Positions 45,453 through 54,570 of a DNA stretch of 64,000 nucleotides are shown here, piece after piece (within the stretch, counting starts at the first letter, position 1; every line of letters starts with the position of its first letter). The stretch covers positions 1,217,668 through 1,281,667 of the forward strand of contig NZ_VEHL01000001.1 in assembly GCF_007679965.1 (NCBI RefSeq), written 5' to 3'. Made by a program: the position numbers and the translations under genes. The notes below the pieces were generated by a model that saw only the letters and a list, made by a program, of their open reading frames with translations, was not told the origin of the DNA and did no database searches. The DNA is from Bordetella genomosp. 13 (lineage in GTDB: Bacteria; Pseudomonadota; Gammaproteobacteria; Burkholderiales; Burkholderiaceae_B).

Positions 45453-47809
45453 GCTTCCTCCCGCGCGGGCACCAGGATTTCCCGGTTGCCGTTGGACTGC
45501 ATGGCCGACACCATGCCGGCCTGTTCCATCTGTTCGAGCAGGCGCGCCGCGCGGTTGTAGCCGATGCGCAGGTGCCGCTGCACCAGCGAGATCGACGCGC
45601 GGCGGTGCTTGAGCACCACTTCGCAGGCCTGGTCGTACATGGGATCGGATTCCGCGTCGCCGCCGATGCCCGTGACGCTGCTGGCGCCCTCGCTGCCGTC
45701 GCCTTCGACGCCGCCTTCGAGCAGGCCTTCGACGTAGTTGGGTTCGCCCTGGGCCTTCAGCGCCTCGACCACGCGGTGCACCTCGTCGTCGTGCACGAAG
45801 GCGCCGTGCACGCGCATGGGCAGGCCGGTGCCCGGCGGCATGTACAGCATGTCGCCCATGCCCAGCAGGCTTTCCGCGCCCATCTGGTCGAGGATGGTGC
45901 GCGAGTCGATCTTGGACGACACCTGGAACGCGATGCGCGTGGGGATGTTGGCCTTGATCAGGCCGGTGATGACGTCGACGCTGGGACGCTGCGTGGCCAG
46001 GATCAGGTGGATGCCTGCGGCGCGCGCCTTCTGCGCCAGGCGGGCGATCAGCTCTTCGATCTTCTTGCCCACCACCATCATCAGGTCGGCCAGCTCGTCG
46101 ATGACCACGACGATCATGGGCATCTCGGACAGCGGCTCGGGCTGGTCGGGCGTCAGCGAGAACGGGTTGGGGATGGGCTCCTCGCGCTTGATGGCGTCGC
46201 GGATCTTTGCGTTGTAGCCGGCCAGGTTGCGTACGCCCATCTTGCTCATCAGGCGATAGCGCTTCTCCATCTCGCCCACGCACCAGTTCAGCGCGTTGGC
46301 GGCCTGGCGCATGTCGGTGACCACCGGCGACAGCAGGTGCGGGATGCCTTCGTAGACGCTCATTTCGAGCATCTTCGGGTCGATGAGGATGAGGCGCGTG
46401 TGCGCGGCGTCGGCCTTGTACAGCAGCGACAGGATCATCGCGTTGATGCCCACCGACTTGCCCGAGCCGGTGGTGCCGGCCACCAGCAGGTGGGGCATCT
46501 TGGCCAGGTCGGCCACCACGGGATTGCCCGCGATGTCCTTGCCCAGCGCCATGGTGAGCACGGACTGGCTGGCGTGGTAGGTCTGCGAACCGAGGATCTC
46601 GGACAGCTTGACCATCTGACGCCGCGGGTTGGGCAGCTCCAGGCCCATGAGGTTCTTGCCGGGTATGGTTTCGACCACCCGGATGCTGACCAGGCTGAGC
46701 GCGCGCGCCAGGTCCTTGGCCAGGTTGACGATCTGGCTGCCCTTGACGCCGGTGGCGGGTTCGATCTCGTAGCGCGTGATGACCGGGCCGGCCTGCGCCG
46801 CCACCACCACCACCGACACGCCGAAGTCGGCCAGCTTCTTCTCGATGAGCCGCGAGGTGAATTCGATGGTCTCGGCGGAGACGGTTTCCTGGCTGGCCTG
46901 CGGCGGATCCAGCAGGCCCAGCGCGGGCAGGTCGGTCTCGCCGGCCGGGGGCGCGAACAGCGACTGCTGCTTTTCCTTCTCGGCGCGGTCGGAGCGCGGC
47001 ACCACGGTGATGGCGGGCTCGATGCGCACGGGCTGTTCGTGCACCATCTTTTCCTGCTTGGCCACCACCTGTTCGCTGCGCACGGCCTGGGCGACCTCGC
47101 CCACGCGGCGGTCCTGGCGGGCGGTGTACGAGTTGCGCACGTTGCGCAGCGTCCCCTCGATGGCGTTGCCGATGCGCTCGGCCAGCTGCAGCCACGAGAA
47201 GGCGAAGAACAGGCTCAGGCCGATGGCCACCAGCACCAGCAGGGCCAGCGTGCCTCCGGTGAAGCCGACGCCGCGCGACAGCCAGCCGGCCAGCATCTGG
47301 CCGATGACGCCGCCCGCGCCGCTGGCGCCGTCGGTGCCGCCGGGCAGGTGCATGCCCCAGCTGTACAAACGCAGGGCCTCGATGCCTAGCGAACCGACCA
47401 GCAGCAGCGCGAAGCCGACGCCGACCTCCCAGTGCACGCGCGGCAAGGGGTCGTCCTTGCCCGGCCCGCGCAATTGCGTGGCCAGGCGGCGATAGCCGGC
47501 CCGCACGCGATTCAGCAGCAGGATGACCCACCACCAGGCCGAATAGCCGAAAAGGTAAAGAAGTATGTCGCCCAGGTAGGCGCCCAGGGTGCCCCCGCCG
47601 TTGCGGATGGTGCCGGAGGCGACCGAGTGCGACCAACCGGGGTCGGATGGGCTCCAGGTGGCCAGCACCAGCGTGAGCCAGGCGGCCAGGGCGGCGAACA
47701 GGATCCAGCGGGCCTCGCGCAGCAGCGCGGAGATGCGCGTCTGCAGGGCGGAAGGGCCATTGCGGGTGTTGCGCGAGGCGCGCGGGGAGGCAGTGGAAAT
47801 ACGCGGCAT
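45449..47809 (-). CDS. ftsK: DNA translocase FtsK
   Basis: FtsK anchors at the septum and pumps chromosomal DNA to permit dimer resolution at dif. The 786-residue protein has a membrane N-terminus (about four helices within the first 220 residues) and a short linker. The alpha/beta motor follows, with Walker [12 protein letters not shown] and Walker [13 protein letters not shown]. The C-terminal gamma winged-helix [10 protein letters not shown] then [19 protein letters not shown] completes it. An ATG at 47818 is in frame but lies within the symmetric -10 box, so 47809 is preferred. Confidence 0.95.
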   Translation of the reverse strand: MPRISTASPRASRNTRNGPSALQTRISALLREARWILFAALAAWLTLVLATWSPSDPGWSHSVASGTIRNGGGTLGAYLGDILLYLFGYSAWWWVILLLNRVRAGYRRLATQLRGPGKDDPLPRVHWEVGVGFALLLVGSLGIEALRLYSWGMHLPGGTDGASGAGGVIGQMLAGWLSRGVGFTGGTLALLVLVAIGLSLFFAFSWLQLAERIGNAIEGTLRNVRNSYTARQDRRVGEVAQAVRSEQVVAKQEKMVHEQPVRIEPAITVVPRSDRAEKEKQQSLFAPPAGETDLPALGLLDPPQASQETVSAETIEFTSRLIEKKLADFGVSVVVVAAQAGPVITRYEIEPATGVKGSQIVNLAKDLARALSLVSIRVVETIPGKNLMGLELPNPRRQMVKLSEILGSQTYHASQSVLTMALGKDIAGNPVVADLAKMPHLLVAGTTGSGKSVGINAMILSLLYKADAAHTRLILIDPKMLEMSVYEGIPHLLSPVVTDMRQAANALNWCVGEMEKRYRLMSKMGVRNLAGYNAKIRDAIKREEPIPNPFSLTPDQPEPLSEMPMIVVVIDELADLMMVVGKKIEELIARLAQKARAAGIHLILATQRPSVDVITGLIKANIPTRIAFQVSSKIDSRTILDQMGAESLLGMGDMLYMPPGTGLPMRVHGAFVHDDEVHRVVEALKAQGEPNYVEGLLEGGVEGDGSEGASSVTGIGGDAESDPMYDQACEVVLKHRRASISLVQRHLRIGYNRAARLLEQMEQAGMVSAMQSNGNREILVPAREEA

Positions 47810-47813
47810 GGGC

Positions 47814-47827
47814 CTCATTATAATGAG
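47814..47827. promoter_or_regulatory. Symmetric (bidirectional) -10 element between ftsK and trxB
   Basis: CTCATTATAATGAG is a perfect 14-base palindrome containing TATAAT on the plus strand and, read from the other side, an offset TATAAT on the minus strand. It sits 25 bases before trxB and overlaps the annotated ftsK region. A -10 of this symmetry can start transcription in both directions. Confidence 0.6.
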
Positions 47828-47839
47828 ACGTCACTTTAA

Positions 47840-49481
<1,642 letters not shown>

Positions 49482-49523
49482 GCATGCGGCGCGGGCGCCG
49501 TGGGCCGCCGCGGGCGGCTTCCG

Positions 49524-51587
49524 CTACGTCCCCGGCTTGCGCAGGTAGTCCACCAGCGCAAGGGTCGCCGCGTCGGGCCGCCGCGTCAGTAGCGATACCA
49601 CGATGATGGTGGCGAACGCGGCCGGCGCGCCGAACACGCCGGCCGCGATCGGCTGGATGCCCCACCACAGGTCCACCGGCACGGTGCGCGGCACGTTGAA
49701 CACCCATTCGCGCAGCCACGGATGCGTGTGCGCCATGTACGTGAACGTCGTCAGCAGCCCGACCGCCATGCCCGCCGTCACGCCCCACTTGTTGCCGCGC
49801 CGCCAGAACAGGCCCATGACCAGCGCGGGAAAGAACGACGAGGCCGCGAACGAAAAGGCCGCGGACACCATGAACAGGATGTCGGCTGGCTTGCGCGCCG
49901 CCACCCAGGCCGCGCCGAAGGCCACCAGCAGCAGCAGGATCTTCGAGACGATGACGCGCCGCGCCGCGGGCATGCGGGGCGACACCATGCGATACCACAT
50001 GTCGTGCGACAGCGAGTTCGACATGGTCAGCAGCAGGCCGTCGGCCGTGGACAGCGCCGCGGCCAGCGCGCCGGCCGCCACCAGGCCTGAGATGACGAAG
50101 GGCAGGCCGCCGATCTCCGGCATGGCCAGCACCACCACGTCGGCACCCATGCCGATCTCGCCCAGCTGCACGATGCCGTCGCGGTTGATGTCGACCACTT
50201 CCAGCAGATTGCTGTCCACGGCGCTCCAGGCGTGCACCCAATTGGGCAGGTCGCTGAAGCGGATGCCCACCACCTGCGCATACACCTCGTGCTTGACCAG
50301 CAATGCCAGCGCCGGCGCGGTGAAATACAGCAGCAGAATGAACAGCAGGGCCCAGAACACCGAGCGGCGTGCGTCGCCCACCGACGGCGTGGTGTACGAG
50401 CGCATCAGGATGTGCGGCATGCCGGCGGTGCCCAGCATCAGGCACAGCACCAGGGCCAGGAAGTTGATGCGCATGTCGCGCCGGTCGGTGTCGTCCCGTG
50501 CCGGAAAGGGCTGGGCGTGCGGCGTGGGCGGCGAGCCGCGCGCCTCGTAGGCGGCGCGCGCCTGCGCCCAGGCCGCGCGCGCGGCGGCGGGATCGGCGGG
50601 ATAAGTGGCCAGCTCGCGCTCCAGCGAACGGACTTCCACCATGGGCGCGTCGGCCGCGATCTGCGCGGCCAGCTGCGTGCGCAGCCTGTCCTTCTCGTCG
50701 GCCCAGGACTGCGGCAGGGCGTCCAGGCGCGCCGTCATCTCCCGCGCGCGCTCGCGCCACAGCCGCCGCACTTCCTGTTCGGCCGCGTCGTTCTGCAGGT
50801 GGATTTCCTTTTCGGTGACCTGCTGCAGCACCGAGCCCGCGGACAACTGCGGCACGGGACTGCCCGTGTGCTTCACCGACAGCCAGATCACCGGCACCAG
50901 GTAGGCGATGACCAGGATGATGTATTGCGCCACCTGCGTCCACGTGACCGCGCGCATGCCGCCCAGGAACGAGCACACCAGCATGCCGCCCAGCGCCACG
51001 AAGATGCCCAGCTCGAACGAGATGCCGGTGAGGCGCGTGGTGATGATGCCCACGCCGTAGATCTGCGCCACCAGGTAGGTGAACGAGCACAGCACCGCGC
51101 AGGCCACGCCCATCAACCGCGGCAGGTTGCCGCCGTAGCGCGCGCCCAGGTAATCGGGAATGGTGTACTGGCCGAACTTGCGCAGGTAGGGCGCCAGCAG
51201 CAGCGCTACCAGCACGTAGCCGCCGGTCCAGCCCATCACATAGGCCAGGCCGCCGTAGCCGGTGAGGTACAGCGTGCCGGCCACGCCGATGAATGAAGCG
51301 ACCGACATCCAGTCCGCCGCCGTGGCCATGCCGTTGTAGACGGCGGGCACGCGGCGGCCCGCCACGTAGTACTCGACCTGGTCGGACGTGCGGCACACGA
51401 TGCCGATGCAGGCGTACAGGCTGACGGTAACGATGAGGAAGGCGTAGCCGATCCAGTTGCGCGACAGCCCGGCCATCTCGGCCAGCGCCAGCAGCAGCAC
51501 CAGCAGGCCGAAGCCTGCCGTGTACAGCAGATAGATACGGCGCAGCCGCAGGCCGAACTCGTGCTGGGTGTCGGCGGAAAACGGCAT
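49524..51587 (-). CDS. Sodium:solute symporter (VC_2705 type) with EF-hand-like loop
   Basis: A 687-residue transporter of the SSS family. A core of about 13 helices contains the sodium-site region A-T-A-A-D-W-M-S-V-A-S-F-I-G. A large hydrophilic insert (about residues 255-385) is mainly helical and includes L-Q-N-D-A-A-E-Q-E-V-R-R-L-W. Residues 466-477 read D-I-N-R-D-G-I-V-Q-L-G-E, a canonical EF-hand loop. The gene is ATGA-coupled to the DUF4212 gene, the standard partner of this symporter group. Acetate or another short acid is a plausible substrate, not shown by the sequence. Confidence 0.9.
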   Translation of the reverse strand: MPFSADTQHEFGLRLRRIYLLYTAGFGLLVLLLALAEMAGLSRNWIGYAFLIVTVSLYACIGIVCRTSDQVEYYVAGRRVPAVYNGMATAADWMSVASFIGVAGTLYLTGYGGLAYVMGWTGGYVLVALLLAPYLRKFGQYTIPDYLGARYGGNLPRLMGVACAVLCSFTYLVAQIYGVGIITTRLTGISFELGIFVALGGMLVCSFLGGMRAVTWTQVAQYIILVIAYLVPVIWLSVKHTGSPVPQLSAGSVLQQVTEKEIHLQNDAAEQEVRRLWRERAREMTARLDALPQSWADEKDRLRTQLAAQIAADAPMVEVRSLERELATYPADPAAARAAWAQARAAYEARGSPPTPHAQPFPARDDTDRRDMRINFLALVLCLMLGTAGMPHILMRSYTTPSVGDARRSVFWALLFILLLYFTAPALALLVKHEVYAQVVGIRFSDLPNWVHAWSAVDSNLLEVVDINRDGIVQLGEIGMGADVVVLAMPEIGGLPFVISGLVAAGALAAALSTADGLLLTMSNSLSHDMWYRMVSPRMPAARRVIVSKILLLLVAFGAAWVAARKPADILFMVSAAFSFAASSFFPALVMGLFWRRGNKWGVTAGMAVGLLTTFTYMAHTHPWLREWVFNVPRTVPVDLWWGIQPIAAGVFGAPAAFATIIVVSLLTRRPDAATLALVDYLRKPGT

Positions 51588-51895
51588 CAGCGCGGTCCGT
51601 CCTGGCCGTGGTCGCCGGCTTGTGCCTGTTCCCGGTCCTGTTCTTCTTCTGCGCGAGCGTCGGCGCGGTTCATCAGCGCGCCGTACACGGCCACGATCAG
51701 CAGATAGGCCAGGGGCGCGCCATACGCGGCCAGCCAGAACGGGAAGGGCCAGCTGATGAATTCGAAGGAGAGGTAACCGGTGAACAGCGCGGGGGTGGCG
51801 GTCAGGGCGATCCACACCGCCAGCAGCAGCAGGATCAGCCGCACGTTGCGGCGCCAGTAGCGCGAAGCAGAGGGACGGACCTGGGATGCCGGCAT
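51587..51895 (-). CDS. DUF4212 small membrane subunit of the SSS symporter
   Basis: A 102-residue protein with two transmembrane helices (about 14-34 and 55-76). It has the DUF4212 pattern Y-W-R-R-N-V-R-L-I-L-L-L-L-A-V-W, G-Y-L-S-F-E-F-I-S-W-P-F-P-F-W and a polar tail. The start M-P-A-S-Q-V at 51895 is the family start. Overlaps the transporter ATG by four bases. Probably assists folding or function of the symporter. Confidence 0.9.
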   Translation of the reverse strand: MPASQVRPSASRYWRRNVRLILLLLAVWIALTATPALFTGYLSFEFISWPFPFWLAAYGAPLAYLLIVAVYGALMNRADARAEEEQDREQAQAGDHGQDGPR

Positions 51896-52171
51896 GCTCG
51901 ACCTGGGTAGGGGCGCTGCGCATCCGTGTCCGCTGCCGATGGGCGATTTGCGAAGCGCGAATGCGACAACGGCCGGCACAGTGTGTCGTGCCAGCCGTTG
52001 TGCGTTTGCTTTTCTTGTACTGCTTTTATTTATATACCGGTGCCGCCGGTTGTCTGGAAGCCCTTAAGGGCTTTCTGTCTCCTCACCTGCATGGACAGGA
52101 TTCTGCACCAGTTACGGGACTGTCACACTAGGGGAATGCCCTAATTCGGCGCATTCATTTAGTTATATAGA

Positions 52172-52186
52172 GCACCAATATGGTGC
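52172..52186 (+). promoter_or_regulatory. NtrC-like palindrome 1
   Basis: GCACCA-ATA-TGGTGC is a perfect match to the enterobacterial NtrC box GCACCA-N3-TGGTGC. It lies 277 bases from the DUF4212 start and 281 bases from the first kdp-operon reading frame. No nearby nitrogen gene explains it. Confidence 0.55.
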
Positions 52187-52299
52187 GTTCAGCCAGAAAA
52201 TTCGCTGAATTCGACCATCACATGGCAGAAGCCTGACAAATACGCCATTTTTGGGACAAACCGGGGCATCGGGCGACACGTCTTCATGACGCCTTGATG

Positions 52300-52314
52300 G
52301 CACCTCTTTGGTGC
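52300..52314 (+). promoter_or_regulatory. NtrC-like palindrome 2
   Basis: GCACC-TCTTT-GGTGC has the same outer half-sites as palindrome 1 and lies 128 bases from it. It ends 11 bases before the KdpE-type operator, so a bound protein could touch KdpE or RNA polymerase. Confidence 0.5.
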
Positions 52315-52324
52315 AATTCCGGCA

Positions 52325-52341
52325 TTTATACCGTTTTTACA
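52325..52341 (+). promoter_or_regulatory. KdpE operator
   Basis: TTTATA-CCGTT-TTTACA is an exact match to the KdpE binding pattern TTTATA-N5-TTTACA known from E. coli, and even the following CCCGCCCG resembles that promoter. It lies 112 bases upstream of the first kdp-operon reading frame. Confidence 0.75.
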
Positions 52342-52356
52342 CCCGCCCGCCGAACC

Positions 52357-52373
52357 TATATCCCGTTTTTACC
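52357..52373 (+). promoter_or_regulatory. Degenerate second KdpE half-operator / -10 region
   Basis: TATATC-CCGTT-TTTACC repeats the operator with the same 5-base spacer. CCGTTTTTAC at 52331 and 52363 are direct repeats exactly 32 bases (three helical turns) apart. TATATC may instead be the kdp -10 box. Confidence 0.5.
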
Positions 52374-52452
52374 CCCGTCTCCGTAACCTGCGCAGGGTCT
52401 GGCGGGGGCTGCCTCCGCCTTGTTCGGAGGTCCTGCCTCCGGGGAGAAAAAC

Positions 52453-52551
52453 ATGGATTTCCTGTACCTCGCCGCGTTCGGCGCGATGGCGGGCCTGACG
52501 TGGGCGCTGGTCGCCTTCTGCGCCCGCCTGTCCTCGGGAGAGCGCGCATGA
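52453..52551 (+). CDS. 32-residue membrane peptide before kdpF
   Basis: A small reading frame, [20 protein letters not shown] then A-F-C-A-R-L and a short charged tail. It forms one transmembrane helix. GGGGAGAAAAAC directly precedes the ATG. Its TGA overlaps the kdpF ATG by ATGA, so it is translationally coupled and likely part of the operon. Similar tiny hydrophobic proteins precede kdpF in other proteobacteria. It may stabilise the Kdp complex like KdpF; this is inference. Confidence 0.7.
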   Translation: MDFLYLAAFGAMAGLTWALVAFCARLSSGERA

Positions 52552-52637
52552 CCGCCATCTACTGGATCAGCGGCATCGTCGCGGCCCTGCTCATGGTCTA
52601 CCTGCTGGCCGCGCTGTTCCAACCGGAGAAGTTCTGA
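52548..52637 (+). CDS. kdpF: Potassium-transporting ATPase subunit KdpF
   Basis: A 29-residue single-helix peptide: [20 protein letters not shown] then A-A-L-F-Q-P-E-K-F. Length and the aromatic/acidic C-terminus match KdpF (29 residues in E. coli), which stabilises the KdpABC complex. It overlaps the preceding peptide by four bases and its stop shares one base with the kdpA ATG (TGATG). Confidence 0.92.
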   Translation: MTAIYWISGIVAALLMVYLLAALFQPEKF

Positions 52638-54550
52638 TGGATCCGCGATTCGTCGCCCTGCTGGCGGTCTTCCTGGCCGTGCTGCTGGGCGTGGCCCCGT
52701 TCCTGGGGCGTTATATCAAAGAGGCGATGGAAAACGGCCAGTATCGGCTGACCGGCTGGGGCCGGCCGCTGGAGCGCCTGTGCTATCGGGCCGCCGGCGT
52801 CGACCCCCGGGCCGAGATGGGCTGGAAGCATTATGTGCTGGCCCTGCTGCTGTTCAACGTACTGGGATTCGTGGCGGTCTACGCGCTGCAGCGTTTGCAG
52901 GGCGGGCTGCCGTGGAATCCGGCGGGACTGGGGGCGGTGTCGCCCGATTCCTCGTTGAACACTGCCATCTCGTTCGTGGCCAACACCAACTGGCAGGGCT
53001 ACGCCGGCGAAGCCACGATGAGCTACCTGACGCAGATGCTGGCGTTGACCGTGCAGAACTTCGTGTCGGCCGCCACCGGCATCGCCGTGCTGTTCGCGCT
53101 GATCCGCGGCCTGACCCGGCACAGCGCGCGATCGGTCGGCAACTTCTGGACGGACATGGTGCGCAGCACGCTGTACGTGCTGCTGCCGCTGGCCTTCGCG
53201 CTGGCCATGGTCCTGGTGGGGCAGGGCGTGATCCAGAACCTGGACCCGTACGTGCAGGCGCAGGCCGTGGAAGCGCAGCAATACAGCGCGCCGAAGGTCG
53301 ATGCCCAGGGCCAGCCGGTGCTGGATGCCGACGGCAAGCCCGTGATGGAAACGCTGAGCACCCGCCAGCAGACCCTGGCCATGGGACCGGTGGCCTCGCA
53401 GGAGTCCATCAAACTGCTGGGCACCAATGGCGGCGGCTTCTTCAATGCAAACTCCGCGCACCCGTACGAGAATCCCACGCCGCTGGCCAACCTGCTGGAG
53501 ATGTGGGCGATCTTCCTGATCCCGGCGGCGCTGTGTTTCAGCTTCGGCGAGATGGCGGGCAACCGCAGGCAGGGCGCCGTCATCCTGGCGGCCATGACGG
53601 CGATGTTCGTGGTGTTCGCGCTGGCGACTTCGTACTTCGAGAACCAGACCACGCCAGCGCTGGCGCAAGGCGCTGCGAGCGGAGTCGCCACCGCAGCCGG
53701 CGGTTCGGATGGCGGCGCGGCCGGCGTCGGCGCGGCCGGCTTCGGCGCGGCCGGCAATGGCGCGGCCAGCCTCGCGGCTTCCAGCGCCGCGCTGCTGCCC
53801 GGCGGCAACATGGAAGGCAAGGAGGTGCGCTTCGGCATCGCGCCCACCGCGCTGTTCGCCACGGTGACCACCGCGGCGTCGTGCGGCGCGGTCAACGGCA
53901 TGCACGACTCGTTCTCGGCCATGGGCGGTTTGCCGCCGATGCTGCTGATGCAACTGGGCGAAGTGGTGTTCGGCGGCGTGGGCGCGGGCCTGTACGGCAT
54001 GCTGGCCTTCGCGATCCTGGCGGTGTTCATCGCCGGGCTGATGATCGGGCGCACCCCGGAGTACCTGGGCAAGAAGATCGAGGCCTACGACATGAAGATG
54101 GTGGCGCTGGTGCTGCTGGCCACGCCGCTGCTGGTGCTGGCGGGCACGGCCGTGGCCGTGCTGGCCGGCGCCGGCCGCGCGGGGGTGCTCAACCCGGGCA
54201 TCCACGGTTTCTCGGAAATCCTGTACGCCCTGTCCTCGGCCGCCAACAACAACGGCAGCGCGTTCGCGGGTCTGTCCGCCAACACGCCGTTCTACAACGT
54301 GCTGCTGGGCATCGCCATGTGGGGCGGCCGCTTCGCGCCCATCGTCGCGCTGCTGGCGCTGGCCGGCTCGCTGGTCGCCAAGCCGCGACTGCCGCAGGGC
54401 CCCGGCACCATGCCGACCACGGGCCCTCTGTTCGCGGTGCTGCTGATCGGCTCGGTGATGCTGGTCGGCGCGCTGACCTACGTGCCTGCGCTGGCGCTGG
54501 GCCCCGTGGCCGAGCACCTGCAGAACGCCGTCCACGTGGCGAAACCTTGA
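52637..54550 (+). CDS. kdpA: Potassium-transporting ATPase subunit KdpA
   Basis: KdpA is the channel-like, potassium-binding subunit of the high-affinity Kdp ATPase in the inner membrane. The 637-residue protein shows the selectivity-filter regions [12 protein letters not shown] and [13 protein letters not shown], and the terminal [11 protein letters not shown]. It is about 80 residues longer than the E. coli protein. One insert is a Gln/Asp-Gly-Pro-Val segment near residue 215, and the other a 50-residue Ala/Gly-rich segment at about 340-390 encoded by tandem repeats. Both lie in non-membrane loops. Confidence 0.96.
   Translation: MDPRFVALLAVFLAVLLGVAPFLGRYIKEAMENGQYRLTGWGRPLERLCYRAAGVDPRAEMGWKHYVLALLLFNVLGFVAVYALQRLQGGLPWNPAGLGAVSPDSSLNTAISFVANTNWQGYAGEATMSYLTQMLALTVQNFVSAATGIAVLFALIRGLTRHSARSVGNFWTDMVRSTLYVLLPLAFALAMVLVGQGVIQNLDPYVQAQAVEAQQYSAPKVDAQGQPVLDADGKPVMETLSTRQQTLAMGPVASQESIKLLGTNGGGFFNANSAHPYENPTPLANLLEMWAIFLIPAALCFSFGEMAGNRRQGAVILAAMTAMFVVFALATSYFENQTTPALAQGAASGVATAAGGSDGGAAGVGAAGFGAAGNGAASLAASSAALLPGGNMEGKEVRFGIAPTALFATVTTAASCGAVNGMHDSFSAMGGLPPMLLMQLGEVVFGGVGAGLYGMLAFAILAVFIAGLMIGRTPEYLGKKIEAYDMKMVALVLLATPLLVLAGTAVAVLAGAGRAGVLNPGIHGFSEILYALSSAANNNGSAFAGLSANTPFYNVLLGIAMWGGRFAPIVALLALAGSLVAKPRLPQGPGTMPTTGPLFAVLLIGSVMLVGALTYVPALALGPVAEHLQNAVHVAKP
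53714..53770 (+). repeat. 15-base tandem repeat inside kdpA
   Basis: Three full copies of GGCGCGGCCGGC plus three variable bases, and a fourth partial copy, encode [19 protein letters not shown]. The repeat lies in an exported/cytoplasmic loop, keeps the frame, and may vary in copy number. Confidence 0.85.
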
Positions 54551-54570
54551 ACGCATTCGGTAGAAACATC

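Larger units (their letters stand above)
51896..52452. other. 557-base regulatory region between symporter and kdp genes
   Basis: Divergent intergenic region without a convincing gene. It contains two GCACC-N5-GGTGC dyads, a KdpE-type operator, and two adjacent hairpins (ACCGG..CCGGT at 52036-52050; AAGCCC-TTAA-GGGCTT at 52058-52073, then TCTGTCT). The second hairpin could end a short RNA. A weak sigma-54-like TGGACAGGATTCTGCA lies at 52092-52107. The rest is AT-rich relative to the genome. Confidence 0.7.

Noticed and set aside
44811..47834. 1007-residue minus frame containing lolA
   Set aside because: The N-terminal part is an alternate frame of ftsK. LolA starts at 45452.
52092..52107. 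Sigma-54 promoter for the kdp or symporter genes
   Set aside because: TGGACAGGATTCTGCA keeps GG and GC at the right distance but misses much of the consensus, and the NtrC-like boxes are on its downstream side. I found no better match on either strand.
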